Assembly: GCA_052389915.1 (NCBI GenBank)
Contig: JBQTHL010000072.1
Coordinates: forward strand, 1 to 64,000
DNA: 64,000 bases
From: Panacagrimonas sp052389915
Lineage (GTDB): Bacteria > Pseudomonadota > Gammaproteobacteria > Nevskiales > Nevskiaceae
Reading direction: 5' to 3'
Below are positions 27,501 to 35,696 of this stretch, piece after piece. The notes beneath the pieces were generated by a model. That model searched no databases and was not told the origin of the DNA. It was given only the letters and a program-made list of their open reading frames with translations. The translations under genes and the position numbers were made by a program. The first letter of the stretch is position 1. Each line of letters opens with the position of its first letter.

Positions 27501-30051
27501 CGCTGCCGCTGAAATTGGCGTTGGGCGTGTAGGTGAAGCCGCCGTTGGGGTTCAGGCTCAGGATGCCGTTGGCCGGGCCGGTCACCAGAACGGCGGTGAG
27601 CACCGTGTTGTCGGGGTCGGAATCGTTGCCGAGCACGCCGGACGCAGGGACGTTGAGCGGCGTGTCTTCGTTGGTCGAGAAACCGTCGTTGACCGCCACC
27701 GGCGCATCGTTCACGGCGCCGACCGCCAAGCTGACCGTCGCCGGATCCGATTGCGCCGCACCGTCCGCGGCGCGGTAAGTGAAGCTATCGACCCCGTTGA
27801 AGCCCGGGTTGGGAACGTACCTGAAACCGCCGTTGGGGTTGAGGCTGAGCGCGCCGTTGGCAGGACCGGCGACCAGAATGGCGGTGAGCACAGTGGCGTC
27901 CAGGTCGATGTCGTTGCCGAGTACACCGGGCGCGGGGATGTCGAGCGGCGTGTCTTCGCCGGTCGAGAAGTTGTCGGCGACCGCTTGCGGTGCGTCGTTG
28001 ACGGCGCCCACGTTCAGGCTCACCGTCGTTACGCCGGATTGCGCCGTCCCGTCCGAGGCCTGGTAGGTGAACGTGTCGGTCCCGCTGAAATTGGCGTTCG
28101 GCGTGTACGTGAAGCCGCCGTTGGAGTTCAGGCTCAGCGTGCCGTTCGCGGGTCCGGTAACCAGGATCGCGCCGAGTGCCGGGCCATCGGGATCGGCGTC
28201 GTTGGCCAGCACGCCGGGCGCGGCAACTTCGAGCGCCGTTTCCTCAGCGGTCGAAAAGGCGTCGTCGGCCGCCAGCGGCACATCGTTCGCCGCATTCACG
28301 GTCAGACTCACTGTCGCCACGGCGGACTGCGCTGCCCCGTCCGAGGCCCGGTAAGTGAACGAATCGGATCCGCTGAAATTGGCGTCCGGCGCGTACGTGA
28401 AGCTGCCATCGGGATTCAGGTTCAGGGTGCCGTTGGCAGGACCCGAGACGAGCGCGGCTGTGAGCGCCGTGCTGTCCGGGTCGGAGTCGTTGCCGAGTAC
28501 TCCGGGTACCCCGACAGTGAGCAGCATGTCTTCGTCGGTTGAGAAGCTGTCGTCGGCCGCCAGCGGCGGGTCGGTCGCGGCATTCACGGTCAAGCGCACC
28601 GTGACCACACCGGACTGCGCCCTTCCATCCGAGGCCTGGTAGGTGAACGAATCGACCCCGCTGAAACCAGGGTTGGGCGTATAGGTGAAGCCGCCGTTGC
28701 GCCTCAGCGTCAAAGTGCCATTGGCCGGCGGCGATACGAGCAGGGCACTGAGGGTTTGTCCGTCCGGGTCGGAGTCGTTGCCGAGCACGCCGGGTGCGCC
28801 GACGCCGAGCGGCGTGTCTTCTCGGGTCGAGTAGCGGTTGCCGACTGCGCGTGGCGGGTCGTTTCGCCGCCCCACGGTGATCGTGACGGTGGCAGGGTCG
28901 GAGTTCTCGACGCCGTCGCTGGCGCGGTAAGTGAAGGAGTCGGTGCCGTTGAAGTCCCGGTTGGGCGTGTAGGTGAAACCACCGTTGGCGTCGAGCGCAA
29001 CCGTGCCGTTTGCGGGCGCGGCAACGAGTTCGGCGATCAGTGACTCGTCCTCGCTGTCGATGTCGTTGCCGAGTACGCCGGGCGCGGCGACGACAAGTGC
29101 GATGTCCTCGGCGGTGCTGAACAGATCATCGCGCGCCAGTGGTGGCTGGTTGTCCAGATCGAGGTCGGCGGAAAGCCGATCCTCGTCGATGCTGGTGGCA
29201 TCGAGCCCGTTGTAGGCGGCGAAGTTGTTGTTGCGGAACCGCACCACGGCATCGGCCAGGATCACGCCGGAGGGTAGGGGCTGGGGATTGCCGAGCACGG
29301 GAACCTGCGCGCCGTCGAGCCGGCCGTCGACACGGCCGTCGGAGAAGTCTTCGATGAAGGCGTGGATGGTGGGAAACGTCGGGAAGATTCCCAGCGCAGA
29401 AGCCTGGGTTTGCATGGCCAGCGCCGCGCCTCCGAGCAGTACCGCGTACTGGCGCGCCGCGAGCGGCGCCGCCGGGTTGGGTGCCAGCGGCGCTTCTGGA
29501 ATCACGACAAACGGGTCGAAGCCGAACGCCTCGACCGCGCGTACGCGAACGGCGTCGAAGAACGTGAGGAAGTTGGCACCGTTGGCGGCGCGGCGCGCGA
29601 GCAGCAGCAGCGCTTCGGTATACGGCGTCACCACCAGCGTGGTGGCACCGGCCGGCAGCACGCTCTCGAAACCCTGTTCGCCGCTGAGGCTCACGCGGCG
29701 CTTGCGCTCCGGATCGGTCTGCGGGTCGGCTTCGTCGACGAAGCTGCCGCCGCGGGTGACGGCGAGCAGGGCCGGTCCATCCGCGGGGCGGGAGAATTCG
29801 AAGCGGCCGGAGGCGTCCGTGGTCAGCGTTTGCAAGGCCGGGCCTGTGGCGAAGCCGCCGTCGTCCAGTGCGAACAACTGCACCTGCGCGCTCTGCACCG
29901 GGCCCTTGACGACGGCGCCGCGCACCGACTGCACGGGCTGCGGCGCAGTTCCGCCGCCACTGCTACTTCCACCGCTTCCGCCGCCGCAGGCAGCCAGCGC
30001 GAGCGCAAGCACGACCAGGCCAAACCGTCGCATACAGGTGGTCGTGTTCAT
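24589..30051 (-). CDS. Giant tandem-repeat (cadherin/Ig-like, tandem-95) surface lipoprotein
   Basis: 1820 residues. A lipoprotein signal ends LALALAACGGG, followed by a Gly/Ser linker and an N-terminal region of ~290 residues. Fourteen ~96-residue repeats follow, each with the pattern 'FSTxEDTxL...APGVLGNDSDPDG...PANGTLxLNPNGSFTYTPNANFSG' then 'DSFTYRASDGTAQS', characteristic of VCBS/cadherin-like adhesin repeats that bind calcium. The last repeat is split by an inserted beta-rich domain of about 150 residues (TFDGEPDPGPGG to IIIDDVRLIRL). Transcription is coupled to the FecR-domain gene by an ATGA overlap. It is probably an outer-membrane-anchored adhesin or surface filament. Ligand is unknown. 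Confidence 0.92.
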   Translation of the reverse strand: MNTTTCMRRFGLVVLALALAACGGGSGGSSSGGGTAPQPVQSVRGAVVKGPVQSAQVQLFALDDGGFATGPALQTLTTDASGRFEFSRPADGPALLAVTRGGSFVDEADPQTDPERKRRVSLSGEQGFESVLPAGATTLVVTPYTEALLLLARRAANGANFLTFFDAVRVRAVEAFGFDPFVVIPEAPLAPNPAAPLAARQYAVLLGGAALAMQTQASALGIFPTFPTIHAFIEDFSDGRVDGRLDGAQVPVLGNPQPLPSGVILADAVVRFRNNNFAAYNGLDATSIDEDRLSADLDLDNQPPLARDDLFSTAEDIALVVAAPGVLGNDIDSEDESLIAELVAAPANGTVALDANGGFTYTPNRDFNGTDSFTYRASDGVENSDPATVTITVGRRNDPPRAVGNRYSTREDTPLGVGAPGVLGNDSDPDGQTLSALLVSPPANGTLTLRRNGGFTYTPNPGFSGVDSFTYQASDGRAQSGVVTVRLTVNAATDPPLAADDSFSTDEDMLLTVGVPGVLGNDSDPDSTALTAALVSGPANGTLNLNPDGSFTYAPDANFSGSDSFTYRASDGAAQSAVATVSLTVNAANDVPLAADDAFSTAEETALEVAAPGVLANDADPDGPALGAILVTGPANGTLSLNSNGGFTYTPNANFSGTDTFTYQASDGTAQSGVTTVSLNVGAVNDAPQAVADNFSTGEDTPLDIPAPGVLGNDIDLDATVLTAILVAGPANGALSLNPNGGFRYVPNPGFNGVDSFTYRAADGAAQSDPATVSLAVGAVNDAPVAVNDGFSTNEDTPLNVPASGVLGNDSDPDNTVLTAVLVTGPANGILSLNPNGGFTYTPNANFSGSDSFTYGASDGTAQSNPAMVGLTVNAVNDAPQAVNDAFSTAEETVLDVPLPGVLANDSDADGSALTAILVAGPSSGTLSLNPNGSFRYTPNANFSGTDSFTYRASDGTAQSNPATVSLTVGPVNDPPVATGNTFSTSEDTALNIAAPGVLGNDSDPDGTALTAILVAGPANGTLILNPNGSFVYTPSTNFSGSNSFTYQASDGTAQSNVVTVNITVTPVNDAPVAGPNSFSTNEDTALNIAAPGVLAGDSDPDGNPLTAVLVAGPASGTLNLSPNGSFSYTPAANFSGSVSFTYRASDGTAQSNLATVNLTVNAVNDPPVAVNNSFSTNEDTVLNIAAPGVLAGDSDPDGNPLTAVLVAGPASGTLNLLANGGFSYTPVENFNGSVSFTYRASDGTAQSNVATVTLTVNAANDPPVALSNSFSTNEDTVLNVVAPGLLGNDTDAEDNPLTAVLIAAPAHGVLNLNPNGSFTYTPNANFSGMDPFIYRASDGTAQSANTVVVLTVNPVNDPPVANSNSFSTDEDTPLTVAAPGVLGNDSDTEGSALTAVLVSGPSQGGVVLNSNGSFTYTPNPNFNGSTSFTYRALDGTGGQSNIATVTLTVNSVNDAPVAVNDSYSTDEGVTLNVAAPGVLQNDTDPDNSITTQFVPGFGPTKGMLTFNSTGDFQYVPFGGSVGTDSFRYRATDGSLFSADATVTITLNAVNDPPVAVANNFSTFTGVSLVVPAPGLLANDTDPDGDPLAALLVTPLQPAGGSDRLGSLLFQDTFDGEPDPGPGGASPVASLINWTITAGTVGLHRPSDFAQLIGGGLLLDLDGTAPPDGAGTIQTKQSFNLPAGDYLLSFRASNNSEAPGNPINSMTVTVAGQSLGFTTEFGFIFSGPLQERYFPFTVAAPTSTPITFAHAGEDGAGIIIDDVRLIRLDVLPADGSFVYIPESCVPVGMFSSSFTYRATDGALQSAPATVTFAVESLGCD
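24900..29180 (-). repeat. Tandem ~288-bp coding repeats of the giant lipoprotein gene
   Basis: Fourteen successive units of about 288 bp (96 codons) are visible from the recurrence of 'GTTGCCGAGCACGCCGGG'-like and 'GGTGAACGA'-like strings on the + strand. Neighbouring units around 26.3-27.2 kb are the most alike at nucleotide level, suggesting recent duplication or homogenisation. Copy number may vary between strains by slipped recombination, and the block is vulnerable to misassembly from short reads. Confidence 0.85.
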
Positions 30052-31499
30052 TGTGCGTTCCCCTTGGCGCGAAATGCCGCGCTGCCGGAGACCGTGCTGT
30101 CGCCATTGCTCAGCGAGTAGCCCAGCCCGGCGCCGCTCGCATCGGGCGTGATGAAGCCGTTGAACTGCCCGCTGCCGCCCTCGGAACCCTGGACGGTGAC
30201 GTCGTAGCTGCCGCCGAACAGGCCGCTGTCCGGCGACAGATTCCCCGTACCGGTGGCCCTCCAGATGGTGTTGTCGATGCCCAGGCTCAGGGAACTGGAA
30301 ACGGTCTGATCGGAGAAATTCGCCGACAAGCTGGCCGAGCCGAGAAAGCCGATGTTGCCCGCCGTGTCGGTGGGGCTGGTGTTGCCGGACAGGGTGAACT
30401 CCGCGCTGCCGGTGCGTGGCAGATTGGGCGTGCCATCGAACGGCTGCTCGTAGATCCAGGCCAGGCTGCGATCTTCCAGGCGGGTGGCGACGCCGCCCAC
30501 CACCGCCTCGCCACCGGACCAGCGGCCCCAGCGAATACCGGTGGCAGGATCGAAACCGACCTCCAGTTGCCGCGCAGTGCCGATGTCGTAACGGCCGTCC
30601 ACGCCATTGAATCCGTTGAGGCTGCCGTCGCGGCCGATGATCGCATCCGATGCGTCGCCGAGGCGCGTGCCGACACCGCTGTCCACGCCCGGCGTGTGCG
30701 CGAACGCCAGGTTGGCGCCCGCCGGCCGTCGGCGCTCGAGCGGTTCGAGCACGTCGTGTTCGACGCCGAGCGGCGCCTGCACCAGAAGCAGCCGGGAATC
30801 GGCCTCGTCGTCGGGCGCCAGCAGCAGCGGCTGGCGTGAGGAGGTATCGGTCGTGCCCGGTGGCGGCAGTTCCAGGCTCATCTCCTGCGGCGCTTCCAGG
30901 CGGCGCTCCGGCGGCGTGCTGCCGTCCTTGACCCAGGCATATCCGTTCTCACTGAGCAGCAGCTTGTCGCCGGCACTGTTGGTGATGAGAATCGCGCCGC
31001 GGCTGACCCGCGCGTGCAGGCCGTCCGGCGCCTGCACGCAGTCCCCGTCGCAGTACAGAAGACTGAAATCCGTGCCGCGGATGCCGATGGATGCCACCGG
31101 CGTATTCAGTTCGAATTCTTGCCGGTCGAGACTGCCGATGGCGCCGGTGAGCGTCCGCAGTCCGCCCTTGAGCAGCTTCATGACTGCTCGCCCTCCGCGC
31201 TGCGTGGTGCTCGGCGGCGGCGCGGTGTAGGTGTCGATGCTCAACTGACTGGAGGCCTTGAGCGCGATCAGCGCGCCATCGTCCATGCGCATCTGCAGGA
31301 AACTGCCGGCGTCGGTCATCACCACGTCGCCCGCCAGCACCGCTACGCCCGGCGCCAGAGGCACCGCAGTGGTCCCGCGCTGAGCGTTCGCCGTTCCGGA
31401 GACGAAAACCACGGTTCCCGCTCCCCAGGCCGCGCCGCTGCACAGGCAGAACAGCAGGAGACCGGAAAGGCTTGCAAGGATGCGTTTCATGGCGTTCAT
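30048..31499 (-). CDS. FecR-domain periplasmic/secreted protein with C-terminal TbpB-like barrel region
   Basis: 483 residues with a cleavable signal peptide (MKRILASLSGLLLFCLCSGAAWGA). Residues about 28-170 match the FecR domain (VVFVSGTANAQRG, then PVASIGIRGTDFSLLY). The C-terminal ~160 residues are Gly/Ser-rich beta strands (GSAEFTLSGNTSP..., GGSYDVTVQGSEGGSGQFNG, GLGYSLSNGDSTVSGSAAF) resembling the eight-stranded barrel of TbpB-like proteins. It is not the sigma-factor-linked cytoplasmic type of FecR; no membrane anchor is seen. It starts 6 bp after the TPR/barrel gene, and its stop overlaps the adhesin start (ATGA). An internal ATG at 31490 is an alternative start. The barrel similarity is by eye. 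Confidence 0.87.
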   Translation of the reverse strand: MNAMKRILASLSGLLLFCLCSGAAWGAGTVVFVSGTANAQRGTTAVPLAPGVAVLAGDVVMTDAGSFLQMRMDDGALIALKASSQLSIDTYTAPPPSTTQRGGRAVMKLLKGGLRTLTGAIGSLDRQEFELNTPVASIGIRGTDFSLLYCDGDCVQAPDGLHARVSRGAILITNSAGDKLLLSENGYAWVKDGSTPPERRLEAPQEMSLELPPPGTTDTSSRQPLLLAPDDEADSRLLLVQAPLGVEHDVLEPLERRRPAGANLAFAHTPGVDSGVGTRLGDASDAIIGRDGSLNGFNGVDGRYDIGTARQLEVGFDPATGIRWGRWSGGEAVVGGVATRLEDRSLAWIYEQPFDGTPNLPRTGSAEFTLSGNTSPTDTAGNIGFLGSASLSANFSDQTVSSSLSLGIDNTIWRATGTGNLSPDSGLFGGSYDVTVQGSEGGSGQFNGFITPDASGAGLGYSLSNGDSTVSGSAAFRAKGNAQ

Positions 31500-31505
31500 G
31501 ATCGG

Positions 31506-33026
31506 CTACCAGCGGCGCTGAAGATGTAGACCCGCCTCGACCCGCGCGTAGTCGTAGAGCGCGATATCGGACTGGTTGTCGACGTAAGTCAACGAGGGCC
31601 GCAGGATCCAGTTACGGAACACGCCGGGGATCTCCACCTGGAATTGCAGCGTGAGCTGGCTATCGCTGCGCTCTTCGCCGAAAAACAGCCCGTCGTAATC
31701 CGAGTTCAGGCTGCCGAGCGAAGTGCGCCAGATCCAGCCGCGCGACACTGCGGAAACCTCCGCGCGCGCGCCGATCAGATTGCGGCCGAAGGGAGACGCC
31801 GGGTCGTTTGCGTCCTCGCGTCCGCCCAGGGGACCGAACTGGAACTGCCAGCGGCGCGCGGCCAGCGGCCGCCATTGCAGGGTTAGTCCGCCGACCCATT
31901 GATCGACGTCCTGCACCTCCAGTTGCTCGTCGTAGCGCACCTGCGCTGCGCGCAGGTTGGCGATGCCCGCGGTGGTCGCGGACAACTGCTTGTGGCCGTA
32001 GAGATCGAGCGCGATCACTTGCCGGTTGTCCTCGCCGTCGAGCATGAGGGCTTCGGCGGAAAGGTCGGATGCGATCTGCCAGTCGGAGCCCGCCCAGGCC
32101 AGCCCCGAGCGCAGCCTGCCGCTGGTCTGGGTGACGAAGCTCGCGTCCGGATACTCGCGGTGCCGCGCGTCAAGCGCGGCTCGCCAGCCGAGCACCGGCG
32201 TCAGCGGCGAGGAGTACGCCACTTGCCCTTCCAGGCCCACGAAACTCGATTCCGTTTCGACGCTCGCCTCGTTGAGATCGAAGCCGAGAAAAACCGAGTC
32301 CGCGGTACCGCCGTTGGCGTTGCTGTCGTACCCGCCGCTGAACTCGGCGACGCCCTGCCAACCGGACCGGTAGCGCTGCGCCTTGCGGTCGATGGCGTCG
32401 AGATAGCGGCGGATCACGGCCGCTGCCGCAGGGGGCGGTTGCTGCCCGGCCGCGACATTGAATTCGCGTCGCGCGTCCTCGTTGTCGCCGGCCTCGAAAT
32501 AGGCGCGCGCCAACTCGATGCGCGCACCCGCGAAGCCCGGTTCCGCTGCGACCGCACGTAACAGCGCGAATACCGCATCGTTCGGTTTGCCGGCTTCGAG
32601 CGCTGCGAGTCCCAGCAGATAGTTGAAATCGGGGTCGCCGGATTTCCCGAATTCCAGCGGCGCCAACAGCACGTAAGCCTCGCCTGCTGAAGGCCGGTTG
32701 CCGGACAGCAGGAGGCTGCGCGCCTGCGCCACGCGGTTCCGCGCGTCTTCCGCAGAGTTCTCCATGGAATGTTCAGTGACCGCGGGTGCGGACTCCGTGG
32801 GCGCTGCTTCCACGGGCGCCGTCTCCGTGGGCTCAGGAGATTGCGCGGCCGCTCGCGTCGCGAGCATCAGCGCAAGGAGCGAGTACCCCAGCACGGCCCT
32901 TCGTGCGCGCTTTGCCGCCCGAATCCGCACCGCGGAACCACCCACGAAGGCGGTATTCGGCGACGACGGCGCGGAAGGCGAATCGGTGTTCAAGGTCTCA
33001 TCCCCGGGTACGAACACGGCGTGCAT
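31506..33026 (-). CDS. TPR plus outer-membrane beta-barrel protein, SLAM/DUF560 (type XI secretion)-like
   Basis: 506 codons. A signal segment lies at about residues 43-62 (AVLGYSLLALMLATRAAAQ), so the true start may be a GTG nearer to it than the ATG at 33026, which has no visible ribosome-binding site. A Glu/Thr/Ala-rich linker precedes TPR-like helices at about 88-205 (NYLLGLAALEAGKPNDAVFA, ARIELARAYFEAGDNEDARR). From about 215 a barrel opens with GVAEFSGGYDSNANGG and continues as amphipathic strands to a terminal aromatic strand (EAGLHLQRRW). This order matches surface lipoprotein assembly modulators (SLAM, DUF560). It is the first gene of an operon that also encodes a giant lipoprotein, which fits a translocon role. 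Confidence 0.82.
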   Translation of the reverse strand: MHAVFVPGDETLNTDSPSAPSSPNTAFVGGSAVRIRAAKRARRAVLGYSLLALMLATRAAAQSPEPTETAPVEAAPTESAPAVTEHSMENSAEDARNRVAQARSLLLSGNRPSAGEAYVLLAPLEFGKSGDPDFNYLLGLAALEAGKPNDAVFALLRAVAAEPGFAGARIELARAYFEAGDNEDARREFNVAAGQQPPPAAAAVIRRYLDAIDRKAQRYRSGWQGVAEFSGGYDSNANGGTADSVFLGFDLNEASVETESSFVGLEGQVAYSSPLTPVLGWRAALDARHREYPDASFVTQTSGRLRSGLAWAGSDWQIASDLSAEALMLDGEDNRQVIALDLYGHKQLSATTAGIANLRAAQVRYDEQLEVQDVDQWVGGLTLQWRPLAARRWQFQFGPLGGREDANDPASPFGRNLIGARAEVSAVSRGWIWRTSLGSLNSDYDGLFFGEERSDSQLTLQFQVEIPGVFRNWILRPSLTYVDNQSDIALYDYARVEAGLHLQRRW

Positions 33027-33319
33027 TATTCGTTATTCATTTGAGTGGATGCTATTCCGAATCCCGGGAATTTCCCGAAATTTTTTGTTGCCAGCACCCA
33101 CCGTTCGTCGGTATGCGTCTATCGTCGAACGCCTCAAATCCGGTACAGCTTGGTGCGCCTGCCGCACCAGATCGGCAACGGCGCGTCCTGCAGGAGCGGG
33201 CCATGGCCGTGACACGCAGCCCGGCACGCCCCGTGCACAGCGCGCGCACCCAACTGCGCCTTTTTCGAAGGCGGTCGCCTATATTTCGCGTCTTGCAGGA
33301 ATTCAAACGAGGAGAGTCC
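33027..33319. other. Divergent intergenic region between the TPR/barrel operon and acs
   Basis: 293 bp without a supported gene. The part next to 33030-33090 is A/T-rich (TTATTCGTTATTCATTTGAG, then AATTTCCCGAAATTTTTTG) and is the likely promoter zone for the minus-strand operon. A possible -10 for acs is TATATT at 33280-33285. No operator was identified. Confidence 0.5.
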
Positions 33320-35278
33320 ATGAGCAACATCCAGTCCGTGCTCGAAGAGAAGCGCCTGTTCCCGCCGTCGGCGGAATTCTCCGCGAAAGCACGCCTCGAC
33401 GTGGAGCGGCTCTCCGCGCTCAAGGCCGAAGCGGAAAAGGATTTCATCGGTTTCTGGGGTGAACTCGCGCGCAAGCAGATCGCCTGGCAGACGCCGTTCC
33501 GCACCGTGCTCGACGACAGCCAGGCGCCGAACTACCGCTGGTTCCATGACGGCAAGACCAATGCTTCGGCCAACTGCCTGGACCGGCACCTCGCCACCAA
33601 GGCCGACAAGATCGCGATCCGCTTCGAGGGCGAGAAAGGCGATACGCGCAACTGGACGTATCGGCAGCTCCACGCCGAAGTCTGCAAGCTCGCCAACGGT
33701 TTGAAGTCGCTGGGCGTCGCGAAGGGCGATCGCGTGGTGCTGTACTTGCCGCACGCGCCCGAGGCCGTGATCGCGATGCAGGCCTGCGCGCGCATCGGTG
33801 CGATTCACTCCATCGTGTTCGGCGGCTTCTCTTCGACTTCACTGCGCGACCGCATCGAGGATGCCGGTGCCAAGCTCGTCATCACGGCGGATGGTGCGAC
33901 GCGCGGCGGCAACACCATCGAGCTGAAGAAGGCAGTGGACGAGGCGCTGTCCGTCGGCTGCAAGACCATCGAGAAGGTCATCGTCTACAAACGCAGTGGC
34001 CACGAGGTCGGCCATCAGAGCGGGCGTGACATTTGGTGGAGCGACCTGACCGCGAAGCAATCCGACCACTGTGATCCGGAGTGGGTGGAGGCCGAGCACC
34101 CGCTGTTCCTGCTCTATACCTCGGGTTCCACCGGCAAGCCCAAGGGCATCCAGCATTCCACCGGTGGGTACCTGCTCGGTGCGCATATGAGCTGTCAGTG
34201 GGTGTTCGACATCCAGGACTCTGACGTCTTCTGGTGCACCGCCGACGTCGGCTGGATCACCGGCCACAGCTACGTCTGCTACGGCCCGCTAAGCAACGGC
34301 GCCACCATCCTGATGTTCGAAGGCGCGCCCACCATTCCTGACGCCGGCCGTTTCTGGAAGATCGCGCAGGACCACGGCGTCACCATTTTTTACACCGCAC
34401 CCACCGCCATCCGCGCGCTGATGCGGCTCGGCGAGGAATGGCCGAATCAATACGACCTGTCGAAGCTGCGCCTGCTCGGCAGCGTTGGCGAGCCGATCAA
34501 TCCGGAAGCCTGGATGTGGTACCACCGGGTCATCGGTAAGGAAAAGCTGCCGATCGTGGACACCTGGTGGCAGACCGAAACCGGCAGCATCATGATGAGC
34601 CCGATCCCTGGCGCCACCCCGACCAAGCCCGGCTCCTGCACGCAGACGCTGCCCGGAATCTTTGCCGACGTGGTCGACGAAGCCGGTGAGCTGGTGACGG
34701 GTGCCGAGGCCGGCGGGTACCTGGTCATCACTAGGCCCTGGCCCTCGATGCTGCGCACCATCTGGAACGACAACGAGCGATACATCAAGACCTACTGGGC
34801 GCAGTTCAACAACAAGTACTACGTGGCCGGCGACTCCACGCACCGCGACAAGGACGGCTACTACTGGATCATGGGCCGCATCGACGACGTGCTGAACGTC
34901 TCGGGCCATCGCCTGGGCACGATGGAAGTGGAAAGCGCGCTGGTCTCACACCCGAGAGTGGCCGAAGCCGCCGTGGTCGGCCGTCCGCACGAAGTGAAGG
35001 GCGAGAGCGTGTTCGCCTTCGTCACCTGCAAGGGCCCGCGACCGCAGGGTGCCGAGGCCGAAGCGCTGGCCAAGGAGTTGCGTAATCACGTAGCGAAGGA
35101 AATCGGCGCACTGGCGAAGCCCGACGACATCCGTTTCGCCGACAATCTTCCCAAGACCCGCAGCGGCAAAATCATGCGGCGACTGCTGCGCTCCATCGCC
35201 AAGGGCGAGGAGATCACGCAGGACATCTCCACCCTGGAGAATCCGGGAATCGTGGCGCAGTTGGCGGGGAAGGCTTAG
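33320..35278 (+). CDS. acs: Acetyl-CoA synthetase
   Basis: AMP-forming acetate:CoA ligase of 652 residues, the family's usual length. The ATG at 33320 has GAGGAGAG upstream. The N-terminal domain includes the family stretch ITGHSYVCYGPLSNGAT. The adenylation motif is YTSGSTGKPKGIQHSTGG; VDTWWQTETGS and the hinge region GRIDDVLNVSGHRLGTME follow. The C-terminal PKTRSGKIMRRLLR contains the catalytic lysine (Lys617), which in relatives is regulated by acetylation. It converts acetate, ATP and CoA to acetyl-CoA in the cytoplasm. Single gene, divergent from the surface-display operon. Confidence 0.97.
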   Translation: MSNIQSVLEEKRLFPPSAEFSAKARLDVERLSALKAEAEKDFIGFWGELARKQIAWQTPFRTVLDDSQAPNYRWFHDGKTNASANCLDRHLATKADKIAIRFEGEKGDTRNWTYRQLHAEVCKLANGLKSLGVAKGDRVVLYLPHAPEAVIAMQACARIGAIHSIVFGGFSSTSLRDRIEDAGAKLVITADGATRGGNTIELKKAVDEALSVGCKTIEKVIVYKRSGHEVGHQSGRDIWWSDLTAKQSDHCDPEWVEAEHPLFLLYTSGSTGKPKGIQHSTGGYLLGAHMSCQWVFDIQDSDVFWCTADVGWITGHSYVCYGPLSNGATILMFEGAPTIPDAGRFWKIAQDHGVTIFYTAPTAIRALMRLGEEWPNQYDLSKLRLLGSVGEPINPEAWMWYHRVIGKEKLPIVDTWWQTETGSIMMSPIPGATPTKPGSCTQTLPGIFADVVDEAGELVTGAEAGGYLVITRPWPSMLRTIWNDNERYIKTYWAQFNNKYYVAGDSTHRDKDGYYWIMGRIDDVLNVSGHRLGTMEVESALVSHPRVAEAAVVGRPHEVKGESVFAFVTCKGPRPQGAEAEALAKELRNHVAKEIGALAKPDDIRFADNLPKTRSGKIMRRLLRSIAKGEEITQDISTLENPGIVAQLAGKA

Positions 35279-35294
35279 TCAAGTTTGACGACTG

Positions 35295-35573
35295 ATGAAA
35301 AGCGCAATCGACACTTGCCCCCAATGCGGTTTGGAGTTCCCGGTTCGAGAACATAAGAAAACTGCCTCACCGCATTACTCATTGCCCACTTGGCGAGGAG
35401 AGCGAGCCATAGTCAGGTATATAGACTTTTATATGGCCGTCTGTCCGCGGTGTAGCGACGAGTTTCCATCAGAGAAACTAAAGATGTTTGGGTTCATTGG
35501 CCCATACATGGCGTGGATACCCGTGGCACTTATTGCGGCGCTGATCGTGGCGACATTGGTTTTTGTTTCTTGA
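35295..35573 (+). CDS. Small zinc-ribbon membrane protein, hypothetical
   Basis: 92 residues. Two CxxC pairs (CPQC near residue 8 and CPRC near residue 51) suggest a split zinc ribbon, and a C-terminal hydrophobic helix (WIPVALIAALIVATLVFVS) would anchor it in the membrane. It begins 16 bp after acs. Codon use and base composition are visibly more A/T-rich than the neighbours, which hints at recent transfer. I do not recognise a family. Confidence 0.65.
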   Translation: MKSAIDTCPQCGLEFPVREHKKTASPHYSLPTWRGERAIVRYIDFYMAVCPRCSDEFPSEKLKMFGFIGPYMAWIPVALIAALIVATLVFVS

Positions 35574-35588
35574 TCCAGGAACACAAGG

Positions 35589-35688
35589 GTGGGCAAACGC
35601 TTTCTCGTTTGCCCACGCGGCTGGTAGCTCCATATCGACATAGGTGACGTGCGCGTGGCGGGCAACGCATGGAGCCGCGTTGCCCGCC
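35589..35688. terminator. Double hairpin between convergent genes, probable bidirectional terminator/extragenic repeat
   Basis: Two perfect stems lie in the gap between convergent genes: an 11-bp stem GTGGGCAAACG/CGTTTGCCCAC (35589-35599 with 35606-35616) and a 12-bp stem GGCGGGCAACGC/GCGTTGCCCGCC (35657-35668 with 35677-35688). The arms of the two hairpins resemble each other (GGGCAA-CG), so they may be one paired repeat element. Location favours a terminator for both strands, although U-tracts are lacking. Confidence 0.65.
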
Positions 35689-35696
35689 CGATTGCT

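Noticed and set aside
26051..28642. Series of ~77-95-codon plus-strand frames with similar sequences
   Set aside because: They are antisense images of the adhesin repeats, which explains both their similarity and spacing.
24900..29180. Regular repeats considered as a CRISPR array
   Set aside because: The period is ~288 bp, there are no short direct repeats with unique spacers, and every unit encodes the same Ig-like domain in frame.
30048..33026. FecR gene as part of a FecI-FecR-FecA iron-signalling system
   Set aside because: No ECF sigma factor or TonB-dependent receptor is nearby, and the protein has a cleavable signal peptide rather than an inner-membrane anti-sigma layout.
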